Source: Trichobilharzia regenti (lineage: Eukaryota > Platyhelminthes > Trematoda > Strigeidida > Schistosomatidae). From it: a stretch of 64,000 bases of DNA. This document shows positions 1-10,296 of this stretch, piece after piece. Both the position numbers and the translations under genes were made by a program. Each line of letters opens with the position of its first letter. Position 1 is the first letter of the stretch. The notes under the pieces were generated by a model. It was not told the origin of the DNA, did no database searches, and was given only the letters and a program-made list of their open reading frames with translations. The stretch is taken from assembly GCA_944472135.2 (NCBI GenBank), contig OX235265.1:90242984-90306983 (forward strand). The letters run 5' to 3'.

Positions 1-394
1 TGGTAGTCATATTCATGTATACATCCTGTGAACCCTTGTTTTCTTTTTTAGATAATCTGTAGTCCCAGTGACCTCGTGGGATTCGTTGCTGAAGAGAGTG
101 GTTTCCAGTACCGTTGATTTTGTATTTTGTGTCGAATCACTAATAAATGTGTTCTCTACATCTCAAATAGACATTCTACTTGTTAATAGTCACTACTAAC
201 TTTATAGAATGTTGTGAGCTACAGAGTTATGGGGTTAGGGCCATGTGTTGTATTGAGTAGCGCGTTTAGAAGATACGTCCGCCCCTGAGGAATATTGTCG
301 TCAATATGGAGTACATTCTCGGGGTAAATCTGTTAGCAGTAATTATTATCAGTACCTATATTTCGTATGGATGGTATATAACGAAATGTACTAA
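1..394. other. AT-rich spacer with weak similarity to 20440-20570
   Basis: No gene is recognised. A stretch around 90-175 (GATTTTGTATT followed by CACTAATAAATGTGTTC) resembles 20490-20550 (GATTTCGTATT, then CAATAATAAATGTATTC). Both lie downstream of a pyrimidine-rich tract ending in AG and contain an AATAAA-like signal. They could be related repeat ends or LTR ends. The match is short and imperfect. Confidence 0.25.
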
Positions 395-578
395 TTCAGT
401 AGTGCGTCGGTGCACAGTGGTTAAGACTCTCGCCGACATGCACATGGTCTGGGGTTCGAGCCCACGCCGACGCATACCTGATATCTATGGTCGGCCTGTG
501 AAATTTGGGTACCGATATCCATGCTGAAAATTCCATGCTTGTACCAAAAATACGGTGTGGAATCAAGCTGCAATCAAA

Positions 579-612
<34 letters not shown>
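395..612 (+). mobile_element. tRNA-derived SINE with A-rich tail
   Basis: The tRNA-like head is at 403-474. TGCGTCGG (403-410) pairs perfectly with CCGACGCA (467-474), as an acceptor stem would. GTGGTTAAGACTC resembles an A box and GGTTCGAGCCC (453-463) is a good RNA polymerase III B box. A non-tRNA body follows, ending in a run of A with one T at about 569-612. A relative with the same body and 3' end lies on the minus strand at 40035-40218. A genuine tRNA gene is unlikely, because the body and tail repeat elsewhere. Confidence 0.8.
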
Positions 613-614
<2 letters not shown>

Positions 615-1822
615 AAAAGGTTAGAAATATCCGTTAAAATTGAAACAGGTGCTCATGTAAGGGGAAACTGATTAATCGAAATTTGAAACATCACGTAAGT
701 GATAAAGTTTATAGCATCGTTTACATGCGAATAGTTAAGCTTATTTATTTAGAAATGATGGTAACTAGTTGATGGTTTAAGAGATGTTATGTTTGATAGA
801 AAATGGATGGGACATTGTAACTGAAAAACAGTGTAAGTGGGTAAGCAACATCAGCTGGCCAGTATACACATATTTTGAAGTAAAACACGATCGGGTAAAG
901 TATTTCGAAGACAGGAGTAGAGCAGTCTTCTGGAACTATTAATTTAGTGAGCAATTAAATTTGTCTTTGAATTAAGACTGAAAGTAAGCGGCATATTGGT
1001 AAGCTAAACGATTACCATTATTCGGTTTCGTTAGAATAAGTATCCGAGTACTGTTTCACTCATCATTCTATATTCTGAATAACTTAGTAACATGGCGTTT
1101 ACTTTCGGATCCAAATTACTAAGTAAAGGTTAATATCCCTAGGATTAAATTGTCGCCAAAGCAAGTAAATATGTTCATTTCTAGAAAATACTAAGGTTTG
1201 GAGTTGTTTTTTTACTACCACAACACCAGGTGACTCACCAATTAGTCACAAAGTAAAACTAGATCTGTCAAAGAGAGTCCGCTCCTGACTTCTAGGTTTC
1301 GTGAAGGTAGAACTATATACATAGGTTAATAGGATTAGACGCATGATGTCAATTCGAAACTAGGTAATTACGTTTCGCAGCTACAGAAAACACCACGTTA
1401 CAATCCATTCCTTTAATCTTGTCAATCAATGTGACATCAATTAAGACAAGAGAAGGAACACCACTGGTTTTCACAAAATCCATTTGTGTTCCCTAATATA
1501 ATGTACATTCCGTAATTATAGGCAAACTAGGAAACGCACCAAGTCATCACATATACGAACAATAATTAATTTAAAGGAATGCCTACTCGATATGGTTCAG
1601 AGTTCATGTGAAGTGACACATGCCTACATCTGAAAGTGCGTGTGTAAGGTTTCGCATCTCGTCAGCCTTTCGTCTAAGTGACTCAATGGGTCGCCTCCAT
1701 ATTTAACAAATGCTCAGTCCATGAATTCTACTTGTACCTGTAAAACACAAACAATACCCTGCTGGGATATGGTGCTGTGTTACACCAGAGTCCCTCAGTT
1801 TACAGGTAAATCACACTTAATA
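613..1822. other. Spacer, nothing recognised
   Basis: AT-rich sequence without a long open frame, tRNA-like element or similarity to the other repeats that I can see. It ends at the TSD of the next element. Confidence 0.5.
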
Positions 1823-1827
1823 TCAGT

Positions 1828-2184
1828 TGTCAATGGAGTTGAAGATTGAACGATCAATTCTTGGTTGTTTGCTCAAAATCAACTTCCCCAATTTTCGCGG
1901 AGGCATCAATACGACAGTCATCGTCTCATCGGTCGCTGTTCAGAAAGAAGAGTGAAACATCGTCAGAAGTAATCTTATGATTTATTATTGTAATATTTGT
2001 TTTCAGACCTTAGTTCGCTTATTCCTTTTATATGTTGGTGTAACAATAAAGAAATAACAAGCGGCAGATCGGTGTTTTGGTTTTTGCGTCCGTTATAACT
2101 AAGCGTTTCTGAAACTCAAAGGAACAGCGTGGGCCCGAGCGTAGCGAGAGCTGGGCATTAACGGTTTATGAGACGTGATTGACA
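1828..2184 (+). repeat. 5' LTR of N1
   Basis: Begins TGTCAATG and ends GATTGACA. Contains an AATAAAG polyadenylation-like signal in its middle. Immediately downstream, GTTTCT and AGAAAC with a 6-nt spacer form a leader hairpin that is also seen after the long-form and N3 5' LTRs. Confidence 0.92.
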
Positions 2185-2328
2185 GTTTCTGACGATAGAA
2201 ACAGATCTGGCGGATTCAAACAGTTGGTGAAAGTTTGGATAGTCACCGTTCATCTTTCCTGGTGCCGGTCAAGTCCTCTTTGAACAAGCAATATCTGGAA
2301 CTTTTTTGGAATTGGGTCAAGTTCAACA

Positions 2329-4284
2329 ATGCCTGGGTCAAAGAAGGGACAGAGTGTCTTGGATGCAAACAGGAAAGTAAGTCATGGTGACTTGTCTGTT
2401 AATTGTAACGATGTGTCTGATGTTAAGCATGACATGGTTGATGTTACTGTTTCGCCGTTCAGGGATAATAGGAACATCAAACTCCCTAAATTTGAACCAC
2501 GGTGTTTTGATGGAAACCCGGCCGATTATTTACAATTTGTAAAGGAGTTTGAGATCATGTTGAGTGGTATTTTATTAAATGATGAATTGAAGTTAATGTA
2601 TTTGATGAGATATTGCACTGGAGATGCTGCAAGAGCTATACAGTGTTGTAAGTTTATGAAGCCAAAAGAGGGCTACTACGAGGCTATGAGCATATTACGT
2701 CAAAGGTTTGGAAGACCTTCGATGATTGCAGGGAAATTATTCGAGGCTGTTAAGGGTAATGGTGGTCAATTACAGGATGACTCCCAGGCACTCACTGAGT
2801 TTTTAGATAATTTGCTAATTTACAAGAATGGAATGATTTCGATGAATCGCATGAGTGACCTCAACTCGAGTTTTATACTAGAAGTAATAGCAAGACGTCT
2901 ACCTACTCGACTGCAAAGGAAGTGGGTGAAGATGAGCTCCCGTATGGAGGATGAGGGTATCGAGCCAAAGTTTGATGATATCCTGAAACTGGTAAATACT
3001 AGTGTCAATCAATCTATGAGCAAGTTTTCCAGTCTGTTAGATCTCACCCCTAGAATAGAGCAGTCTGAGGGTAAAACGCACTCATTGATGACGAATAAGC
3101 CTCAGAGAGGTGGATATCGAGAAGGCTCCATGATGTCTAGTAATGCATATAGACCTAGTGAGTGTAACAGGTTTCGTAGTACATCCTCAACAGATAAGTT
3201 ACAAGATGCAAGACAAACACGGTTTTGTTTTACACGTTTGCAAGAGGTGCATACAGAAGTGAACTGTGAACCAGTGAGCAAGTTCAGTGATAAGCTAAAT
3301 GTAAACTCCAGGTCTGACTCCGAATTGTGTGACGATAACGGTGTTGTGAAGAAGTCTGTAGTTGCAACTGGTAAGCCGTTGTTGAATAGAGTGTCACAGA
3401 ATAGAGTTACTGCTTCAGAGTGGAGTTCTGACTCCACAAGTTTACAAGGTATTACTAGTCAGAGTGAAGTTATAAAACCTTTTATGATTTGCGAGGAGGA
3501 ACCAAAATTGTCTACTTCTGTTATTAAAGAGTTTGAAAATGATGAAGTTGACGGTAAAGTGAATATTCGTGATAATGATCATGATACTTCACAGTTGTCT
3601 TTGGTTGATCATGATGAGATGAGGGATATGCCTACTACTGCTAAGTTAAATAAAGGTTCTGTACAACTACAACGTGAAGTAGAATTGAACGCAGATGCAG
3701 TTCCAGAAGGTGTGCATACTTGTGAGACAGTCAGTGTAATTGATCAGCGTGTAGCCCACCTATCATCAGATGATAGTGCTAAACCCGAACTAGTAGTGAA
3801 AGACAGCAGTGGTGGTAATCTTGCAGTTGGACAACTATCTGAGAGCCGAACAAGAACAGCTTCTGATCCACCACTAAGTTCATCACCTTGTGTCACTCAG
3901 TCATCGTTGGTGCTGTCATCCACAATGAAACAGACACCCATCAACTCAAGTATCTTGTGCAATGACTATGGTAGTATCAGTTCGTTTGAAAGGACGAATA
4001 TCAATGGTCAGTTTAGTGTGGATAAGCCAAGTGTAAAGGAGAGAGTTATTGTTAAATTGACTTGCACGAATAAAGGCATTTCTAGTTTCAAGTTACTATT
4101 TGAATGTTATTATCTTTGGTGTAAATTACTCTGTTTCTACACTTGGTTGATGAGATATGTCGTGTGTTTGTTGGTCATCTATATTCTACGATACAATGAC
4201 ATGGGCGTGTTGCCGTTCAGATTTGAGGATATAGCTCATAGAAGGAAGTTAGCAAATGAACTCTGCGACGATTTTCCAACCTAG
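2329..4284 (+). CDS. Rebuilt Gag-like protein of the short-form Pao/BEL family, 651 aa
   Basis: The start is the ATG (MPGSKKGQ) used by all family members. Residues 1 to about 230 are closely similar to the long-form Gag and hold the DUF1759-type domain of Pao/BEL Gag. Residues about 235-315 align loosely with the zinc-knuckle region, but the first CCHC is gone and the second reads C300-F-T-R303, with Arg in place of the second Cys. Residues about 315-575 are rich in Ser, Asp and Glu and look disordered. Residues 587-640 align with the long-form segment between RNase H and integrase, except that residues about 594-620 have become strongly hydrophobic and membrane-segment-like. The last residues (DDFPT) match the Pol C-terminus. 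Function is not established. A capsid-forming or particle-interfering Gag is an inference. The frame is intact, unlike those of N2 and N3. Confidence 0.85.
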   Translation: MPGSKKGQSVLDANRKVSHGDLSVNCNDVSDVKHDMVDVTVSPFRDNRNIKLPKFEPRCFDGNPADYLQFVKEFEIMLSGILLNDELKLMYLMRYCTGDAARAIQCCKFMKPKEGYYEAMSILRQRFGRPSMIAGKLFEAVKGNGGQLQDDSQALTEFLDNLLIYKNGMISMNRMSDLNSSFILEVIARRLPTRLQRKWVKMSSRMEDEGIEPKFDDILKLVNTSVNQSMSKFSSLLDLTPRIEQSEGKTHSLMTNKPQRGGYREGSMMSSNAYRPSECNRFRSTSSTDKLQDARQTRFCFTRLQEVHTEVNCEPVSKFSDKLNVNSRSDSELCDDNGVVKKSVVATGKPLLNRVSQNRVTASEWSSDSTSLQGITSQSEVIKPFMICEEEPKLSTSVIKEFENDEVDGKVNIRDNDHDTSQLSLVDHDEMRDMPTTAKLNKGSVQLQREVELNADAVPEGVHTCETVSVIDQRVAHLSSDDSAKPELVVKDSSGGNLAVGQLSESRTRTASDPPLSSSPCVTQSSLVLSSTMKQTPINSSILCNDYGSISSFERTNINGQFSVDKPSVKERVIVKLTCTNKGISSFKLLFECYYLWCKLLCFYTWLMRYVVCLLVIYILRYNDMGVLPFRFEDIAHRRKLANELCDDFPT

Positions 4285-5426
4285 GGCGTCAACCTGAGAA
4301 GGGTTGTAGGCGTACTGCTGTAAGTCCTACAATTCTTCAAAGGGTAGCGCATCAATGAGCAGTCCAATGTGCTTGGTGTGTGATTTGTACATATGTTCAT
4401 ATTGTATATACTGAATTGATATCATCTGTCATCTAGCTGTTGGTAATTCTGTTTGTGTCCGGACGACTTCCACTTGGATCATCAACCTGAGAAGGAATGT
4501 AGGCGTACTGCTGTAAGTCCTACAGTTCTTCAAGGGTAGTTTGTCGTGTCAGAATCCACAACATTTGATGTGTTGATTGTACATATGTTTGTGTTAAATA
4601 ATTGTGTGAGTTCCAATTGATGTAATTGTTGGTTAATCTTGTTTGTGTCCGTACATTCCACAAATTACAATCGTCAACCTGAGAAGGGTTGTAGGCGTAC
4701 TGGTGTAAGTCCTGCAATTCTTCAAAGGAATTCCACCAAGACATGATCGGCGAGGTTGTTTGTACTATTTGTATATACGTGTGGTGTGTCATATCAATTG
4801 GTGTATTTTGGATTCATTGTGTTTACTTGTTGTTTTCGTAGCTTGTTGTTATTGCGTAATTTTGTTAAAATTTTCGTCGTGATTACTTCTGAAGTTGTTT
4901 CGAGTCTTCTACATCCGTGAATGAATTGATTGATGTTAAGGACAGCAGATGGGTCGTATACGCCGGGGAGGCTAGGCTATTGCTGAGAATGAAATGCACA
5001 CGGAGATAATTGTTAGCTGCGGTCCGACACGCCGGGGAGAAAGAGTGTAAACGACTGAGGCTCGCATGCGTCACCGCTACTAGAACTGAGGCAGAATGAG
5101 TGACAAGCGATTTCAGTGGTAATTGGTAGTGAGTAGATAAGAGGATGTGCGTGGAGTATCGTGAGGTGCTGCCATGGTCACTTTGCATTCTGCAAGAGTC
5201 ATTCTAGCAAGTGGCGATTGTGTTGCAAGAGGAGGTCTCTGTCTGGAGGCGCAGGTCGTCAGCGATGTGTGAGATTGTGCTGTGGGTATGCTTGTGGTGT
5301 GTTGGCTTTTCTGTTTGTTTTCCATTTCAGCTCTGTCCGTGTGACCCAGGTTCTCGCAATGGCATCCAAGTCGACGTGCATTGGTCGTGAAGGAAAAAAG
5401 GGTTGGATCCCTTTTTTGCCGGGGAG
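4285..5426 (+). promoter_or_regulatory. Structured 3' UTR of N1 with three stem-loop repeats
   Basis: Three units about 193 bp apart can each fold into a 13-bp stem around a 15-nt loop: arms 4298-4310/4326-4338, 4491-4503/4519-4531 and 4683-4695/4711-4723. Arm 1 of the first unit is GAAGGGTTGTAGG and arm 2 is CCTACAATTCTTC (two G.U pairs). Changes in the third unit keep pairing as G.U; the second has one mismatch. The units recur in the long-form and N3 3' UTRs. The role is unknown; packaging, export or stability of element RNA are possibilities. A 9-bp palindrome (5394-5402/5409-5417) lies 9 bp before the 3' LTR. Confidence 0.75.
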
Positions 5427-5783
5427 TGTCAATGGAGTTGAAGATTGAACGATCAATTCTTGGTTGTTTGCTCAAAATCAACTTCCCCAATTTTCGCGGA
5501 GGCATCAATACGACAGTCATCGTCTCATCGGTCGCTGTTCAGAAAGAAGAGTGAAACATCGTCAGAAGTAATCTTATGATTTATTATTGTAATATTTGTT
5601 TTCAGACCTTAGTTCGCTTATTCCTTTTATATGTTGGTGTAACAATAAAGAAATAACAAGCGGCAGATCGGTGTTTTGGTTTTTGCGTCCGTTATTACTA
5701 AGCGTTTCTGAAACTCAAAGGAACAGCGTGGGCCCGAGCGTAGCGAGAGCTGGGCATTAACGGTTTATCAGACGTGATTGACA
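5427..5783 (+). repeat. 3' LTR of N1
   Basis: Same ends as the 5' LTR and nearly identical to it. Followed directly by the TSD TCAGT. Confidence 0.92.
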
Positions 5784-5788
5784 TCAGT

Positions 5789-7140
5789 ATTGCGGCTTTT
5801 AGTTGAAAAAGTCATTCGACTGTGTCACAGATGCTTTTGGCTGGATTCCTCAGTACCAAGTATTATTCCCTATGAGAGTGCATTGAAGAAACCCTGCAGG
5901 GTGATATTGAAGCTTCGCCGAAAATTGAATAGAAGCATTCCACTCATACAAGATGTATGCAGTAAAGAATACATTATTAACTCATTGCGCTCACTCCTAC
6001 ATTACCCTATAAAATTCTCTAGTTTGGAAATGAAACATGCACATATATATTGTGTCGTTAACTTCAGATACACACTAATATCTAAATTTCGTACGCTCTC
6101 TGTCTCACTACTCCATGTAATAATAGTTTGATTGTTATTTCCGAATGCAGTAATAAGTATTTCATGGGCCACGAGTAGCACTTGGTATTCAGCAGGCCTA
6201 TGGGCACTTAGTGATTGTAATTTAGAGAACTGATACGACAAGGTTAGCTTTTTTCTAATATATACGCAACTATCAACACAATGAAAAGATAATGACGAAT
6301 TGTTATCACAAGCATTCTATTTACTATGGAGGGAATGTTATTACAAGCTAACTTCACAGTAACATGTACAAGTCTTGCATGTCATTGCATCAGTAATATT
6401 AGCACACTAATTGTATTACGGCCAAGTGTAAATGATTTAAAGGCATCGTAACAATAACTTGGCGGGAGGTAGATGTATTGAAAGACTGCTTGCAGACACT
6501 ATGTATGACGACATCTAGTAGAATGTCTACGGAGGCTGACAACCTGCAATGAGGAAGACAAAAAGGAAACAATTAGGAGACAAATAAGATAAGTATTTTT
6601 GACATAAGTATAAAATTTGGGCACTGTGGTGGTAGAGTATAACTCCATTATCGATACGATTTTATTTTGATAAATCACACAGTGTTGTACAGCAATATTA
6701 CTTGGTGGCGTTTTGAGCACAAACTATTGCTCATGATCATATCAAGTCAGTCACACAACTGTTTGCCTCATTCATATACATGAGTATTTTAGTTAGGCGT
6801 ACTACAGGGATAGAAGGTCACTCATCTCATTCACTTCTATTCACATTATTTCTTACGTCCGAGTTACTGACTTTTGGTTTATGTTTTCCTCTTAGGTGCA
6901 CTTTATCTGGACAGTTTAAGGAATCGGGAAACGCACAGAGTACTTAGGAAACGGCATGAATAATTGTTTAGGCTAATTAACACTAGGTAGTTGTGACACT
7001 GCGCATCTGCAGTGACAAAGCTGACTGACTGAGTTTTAACATGGAAATGAGCACAGAAGTGTAGCAGTTCGATTTGTGACGTTCCACACTTGAAAAATAT
7101 TATATTTAGTTGGTAATAAGCAAAACATATTTCATCAGAT
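5789..7140. other. Spacer, nothing recognised
   Basis: AT-rich, with only short open frames of ordinary composition. At its end, 7110-7180 resembles the 3' terminus of LINE A (TATATGAGAATATACATTATTATT), so a small LINE tail may abut the RTE remnant. Confidence 0.45.
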
Positions 7141-7180
7141 GTTTATATGAGAATATACATTATTATTATTAATAATAATG

Positions 7181-9539
7181 AATGCTTGTCTTGTTTTTCC
7201 GATTCTTTCTTTGATACGTCGTCAGTTCCGTCCGACTGTAGTTGATTCGATGCTTCCTAGGTAGGTGAAGGAGTCTGTTTCTTTCAGGTTCTTCCCATTT
7301 ATGCTGACTGTTGTCCGTTGTTGTTGTTGTTGCTGTTTCCGTTGGCCAGGAATCTTCATCACCTCTGTTTTCTCTATGTTTACTTGGAGCCCTATCTTTG
7401 ATGTTTTTTCTATCGCAGATTTGTTGCTTTACACTTGCATATCTTCGAGTTGGTGGGAAGTCAGACATATATATCCCATCGGCGAAGTCCAGATCCTGCA
7501 AGTTTTTATGTGAGTCCATTTTATGCCTGTTTCCTCGCTGCCCGCTAACTGTCTGTCGCATTATCCAATCAACTGCAGTCAGGAAAATCATTGGCGATAG
7601 GAGACAGCCTTGCCTCACTCCCGTCCTCTCTTCGAAGGATTCCGTACGTTTCCCGTTGTGGATTACTTGGCATGCAGCACTGTCGTATAACTTTTGGATG
7701 GGATGTATAATTGTCGGTGGGACCCCGTAGTAGCGAAGTAGTTGCCAAATCACCTCTCGATAGACACTGCGCTATCGAAGGCCTTTTCAAAGTCGATGAA
7801 GTTGAGTGAGGTGGAGAGGTGACTGCCATTCCAAATCTTTTTCAATGATGATCCGTAAAGTGACGATTTGATCAGTACGTGACTTGTTTCTCCTGAATCC
7901 AGCTTGTTCCGGTCGAAGTTTTTCATCTAGGGCTTGTTGGATTCTTTTCAGTATGATGCGGACAGAAGCATAATTCCACGCCAGTTTTTCCTATTGACTT
8001 AAGACCCCTTTCTTTGGTAGTTTGAATAAGTATCCTTTCTTCCAATCCTTGGGTACTCTGCCCTCTTTCCACACCTTCTCCAGTAATGGCGTCATCAAGT
8101 CCGCTGTTGTCTCTGGGTCCATTTTCAATGCTTCTGCTGGGATTCCATCTGGCCCGGCTGCTTTTCCAGCACCATGATTGCATTCAGGACTTCTGATTTT
8201 GTCGGGGGTTGGTGTACACTGGTAGTTATGCTTCCTTTAATAATAATATATATTCTCATTTTTGTACATGAGGGACGCCAGTTTACGGGCATCGTCAATT
8301 CGATAAATTACATATACGATTAGTAAGCATAGTTAGTAAAGATAATACAATATGGTACATATTTTCTCCTAGCTATGTAGGAAATTGTTGGTATTATTGG
8401 GCGCTTTGTAGGTGGAGGTCGATTTAGAAGTCTTTTGAAGTGTTCAGCCCAGTGTTTTCTTTGCTCCACCTCTTTGGTGAATGACTTTCCATTGTCATCG
8501 TTGACTGGCTTAATCTGTGTCGAACTTTTGCCCGATAGGTGCCTAGTTGTTTGGTAGAGTGTGGCGAGGTCGCCTTTGCCTGCAGCTTGTTCTGCCTCCC
8601 TTGACATGGTTTCATAATATTTTCTTCTGTCTTCCCTGGCACTCTTCTTCACTCTTTTGTTCAGCGTATTGTAATTTGCATTGAACTCCTGTTTTTGTTG
8701 CTCATCGGTGCACTGGATAATGTTCTGGTTCACCATCCCTCTCTCTTCTATTAGTTTTCAAGTGTCCGTAGTGAGCTGCCGTTTGTCCTGTCTCTTCTTC
8801 CTGCCTAGAACTTCCATGCAGGTTTGACTCCACACCGCTTTCAGGTTGTCCCAGTACTTTTCGATGCTGACCTCTTCGCTAGTGTTGATTTGTGTATCAG
8901 CTTTTTCCCTTATGCCTGCAGTGAAGATGTCCTTTGTATCTCGGTCCTTCAGTTTTTGAGTGTTGAATTTGGCTTGTGGTCTATCTGCAGCTCCTAATTC
9001 CCTGAAAGCTTTAAATTTGATTTGGATTGTCCCTTGAACGAGATAGTGGTCTGAACCAACGTCTGCTCCTCTTCTTACTTTTATGTCCAGTAGGCTGCGC
9101 CTCCACTTCCTTGAGATTGAGACGAAGTCAATTTGGTTTGCCCATCTGGTGACACCCATGTAGCCTTGTGGATATCTTTGTGTTTGTATACTCTACCACC
9201 AATCACTAGTTCGTTGAAGGTGCAGAAGTCGGCGAAGAGTTCTCCATTTTCATTCATTTCTCCGAGGGCTTCTCTACCCATGATGAGTTCCCTTACTGTG
9301 TTGTCTGGTCCCAGTTTGGCGTTCATTTCTCCCATTAGTATTTTAATGTCACCAGCTGGAGTATTGTCCATTGTTGCCTGTAGTTGTCTGTAGAATTCTT
9401 CTTTCTTTTCGAGGTCTGCGTTGTTTGTGGGTGCATAACATTGTATAATTGACACTTTCGGCAATGGATAAAGGCACACACGAACTTATGGAGAGGCTGA
9501 GCACTTCAAGGTCACGTATGCATATTGTCATTGGTAGAT
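7181..9539 (-). mobile_element. RTE-like non-LTR retrotransposon remnant (copy 1)
   Basis: Read leftwards, broken frames give an endonuclease fragment (9081-9479: IIQCYAPTNN, then ILMGEMNAKLGPDN), linker pieces (8320-9159), an RT fragment (GKAAGPDGIP-like near 8160, disrupted by frameshift) and an RT core piece (7169-7753: TGVRQGCLLSPMIF, DLDFADGIYMS). Frameshifts and stops break the frame at many points. The 5' end and the C-terminus are missing. A fragment of about 110 bp ending in a LINE-like tail (about 8238-8345, minus) is inserted between linker and RT. The stretch 7190-7900 is almost identical, breaks included, to 17050-17815 in opposite orientation. Clade assignment rests on the endonuclease and RT motifs. 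Confidence 0.8.
8238..8345 (-). mobile_element. Short LINE 3'-end fragment inside the RTE remnant
   Basis: Contains GAGGGACGCCAGTTTAC and a (TAA)n tail at its left, matching in inverse orientation 10010-10105. It interrupts the homology of the RTE remnant, so it looks like a tiny 5'-truncated insertion. Confidence 0.55.
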
Positions 9540-10009
9540 TTTACTTTGCGTAAACGCTGCGGTTAATACGCAGCACACGTTTATGAGGCGCGCTTTGAAA
9601 TGACAATAATAAAAAATGGAAAGGTATCAATTTGTAATACAACGTCACGATTCTTTCTTATTACCCAATTTGGATATAAATCAAAAATGAGATTCGGATT
9701 TGTACACACCTAAGTTATATTGTGGAATTACTTCAAGCTTTATTTTTTCCAAAGTATTTGTAATCCATCCAAAACATACTTGGGTTTTTTTGTTAATGCG
9801 AAGTCAATATTCCTATATTTCATGATGTGCTCCATTGAATGACTGGTTATCATATTGTTCACACAAACCAAAGACAGAAACGTCAGCAACCATGTAATTT
9901 AACTATAAACCAAATTTATGAAATTTAAATAATGCTTATCCATGCCTGTACATTTGATGTGTCCCACACAGGTAGGAAAAAATGTGTATTTTATTAAAGC
10001 ATTATTGAT
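9540..10009. other. Spacer, nothing recognised
   Basis: AT-rich; no coding or repeat similarity that I can support. Confidence 0.4.
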
Positions 10010-10105
10010 AAGTATGATTGCTAATCGTATATGTAATTTACCAGACTGATGGTGCCTGTAAACTGGCGTCCCTCATGTACAAAATGAGAATATACTATTA
10101 TTATA
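10010..10105 (+). mobile_element. LINE 3'-terminal fragment
   Basis: CTGTAAACTGGCGTCCCTC followed by ATGAGAATATACTATTATTAT. The same end is found inverted at 8238-8345, and a diverged version forms the 3' end of LINE A at 13698 and 44382. About 100 bp of a 5'-truncated copy. Confidence 0.5.
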
Positions 10106-10296
10106 AACATAACATTTTTTAGCTTAAGGGGACAAGTTAACATAAGTATTAATTTTACAGATGTCACATGCATGTAGATAAACTAACAAAATGAATAATA
10201 TCGGGTAACTTTATTAAACGGGTATGAAGTTTGAAGATTTAGTCTATTTTAGTTGACTGTAACGGACGGATAAGAGAGGAAGTTGCGTAATATTTC

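Larger units (their letters stand above)
1828..5783 (+). mobile_element. N1: complete short-form Pao/BEL element
   Basis: Two 357-bp LTRs (TGTC...GACA) bound a 3.2-kb body. They differ at only about two positions that I can see, so the insertion is recent. The element is flanked by a 5-bp direct repeat TCAGT (1823-1827 and 5784-5788), matching the 4-6 bp duplications of Pao/BEL integrases. The body has a leader, one 651-codon frame (2329-4284), and a 1.1-kb 3' UTR with three stem-loops and a palindrome next to the 3' LTR. There is no protease, RT, RNase H or integrase core, so it must be mobilised in trans. The long-form array at 21892-35363 shares its LTR type, leader and 3' UTR and is the obvious helper family. 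Confidence 0.92.

Noticed and set aside
403..474. Functional tRNA gene
   Set aside because: The acceptor stem and B box are good, but the unit continues into a repeated body and A-rich tail shared with 40035-40218, so it is a SINE.
594..620. Envelope gene reading of the hydrophobic C-terminus of the N1 protein (residue numbers given)
   Set aside because: No signal peptide, cleavage site or fusion-peptide pattern, and the segment aligns with Pol, so it is not an env gene.
3102..3437. Minus-strand open frame inside the N1 gene
   Set aside because: Reverse shadow of the Gag-like frame; no independent signal.
4298..4723. CRISPR-like repeats
   Set aside because: Only three units about 193 bp apart, within the 3' UTR of a eukaryotic retrotransposon and found in every family copy.
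7265..7730. Plus-strand open frames of 82 and 139 codons
   Set aside because: Antisense shadows of the RTE remnant; the same shadows appear inverted at 17268-17733.
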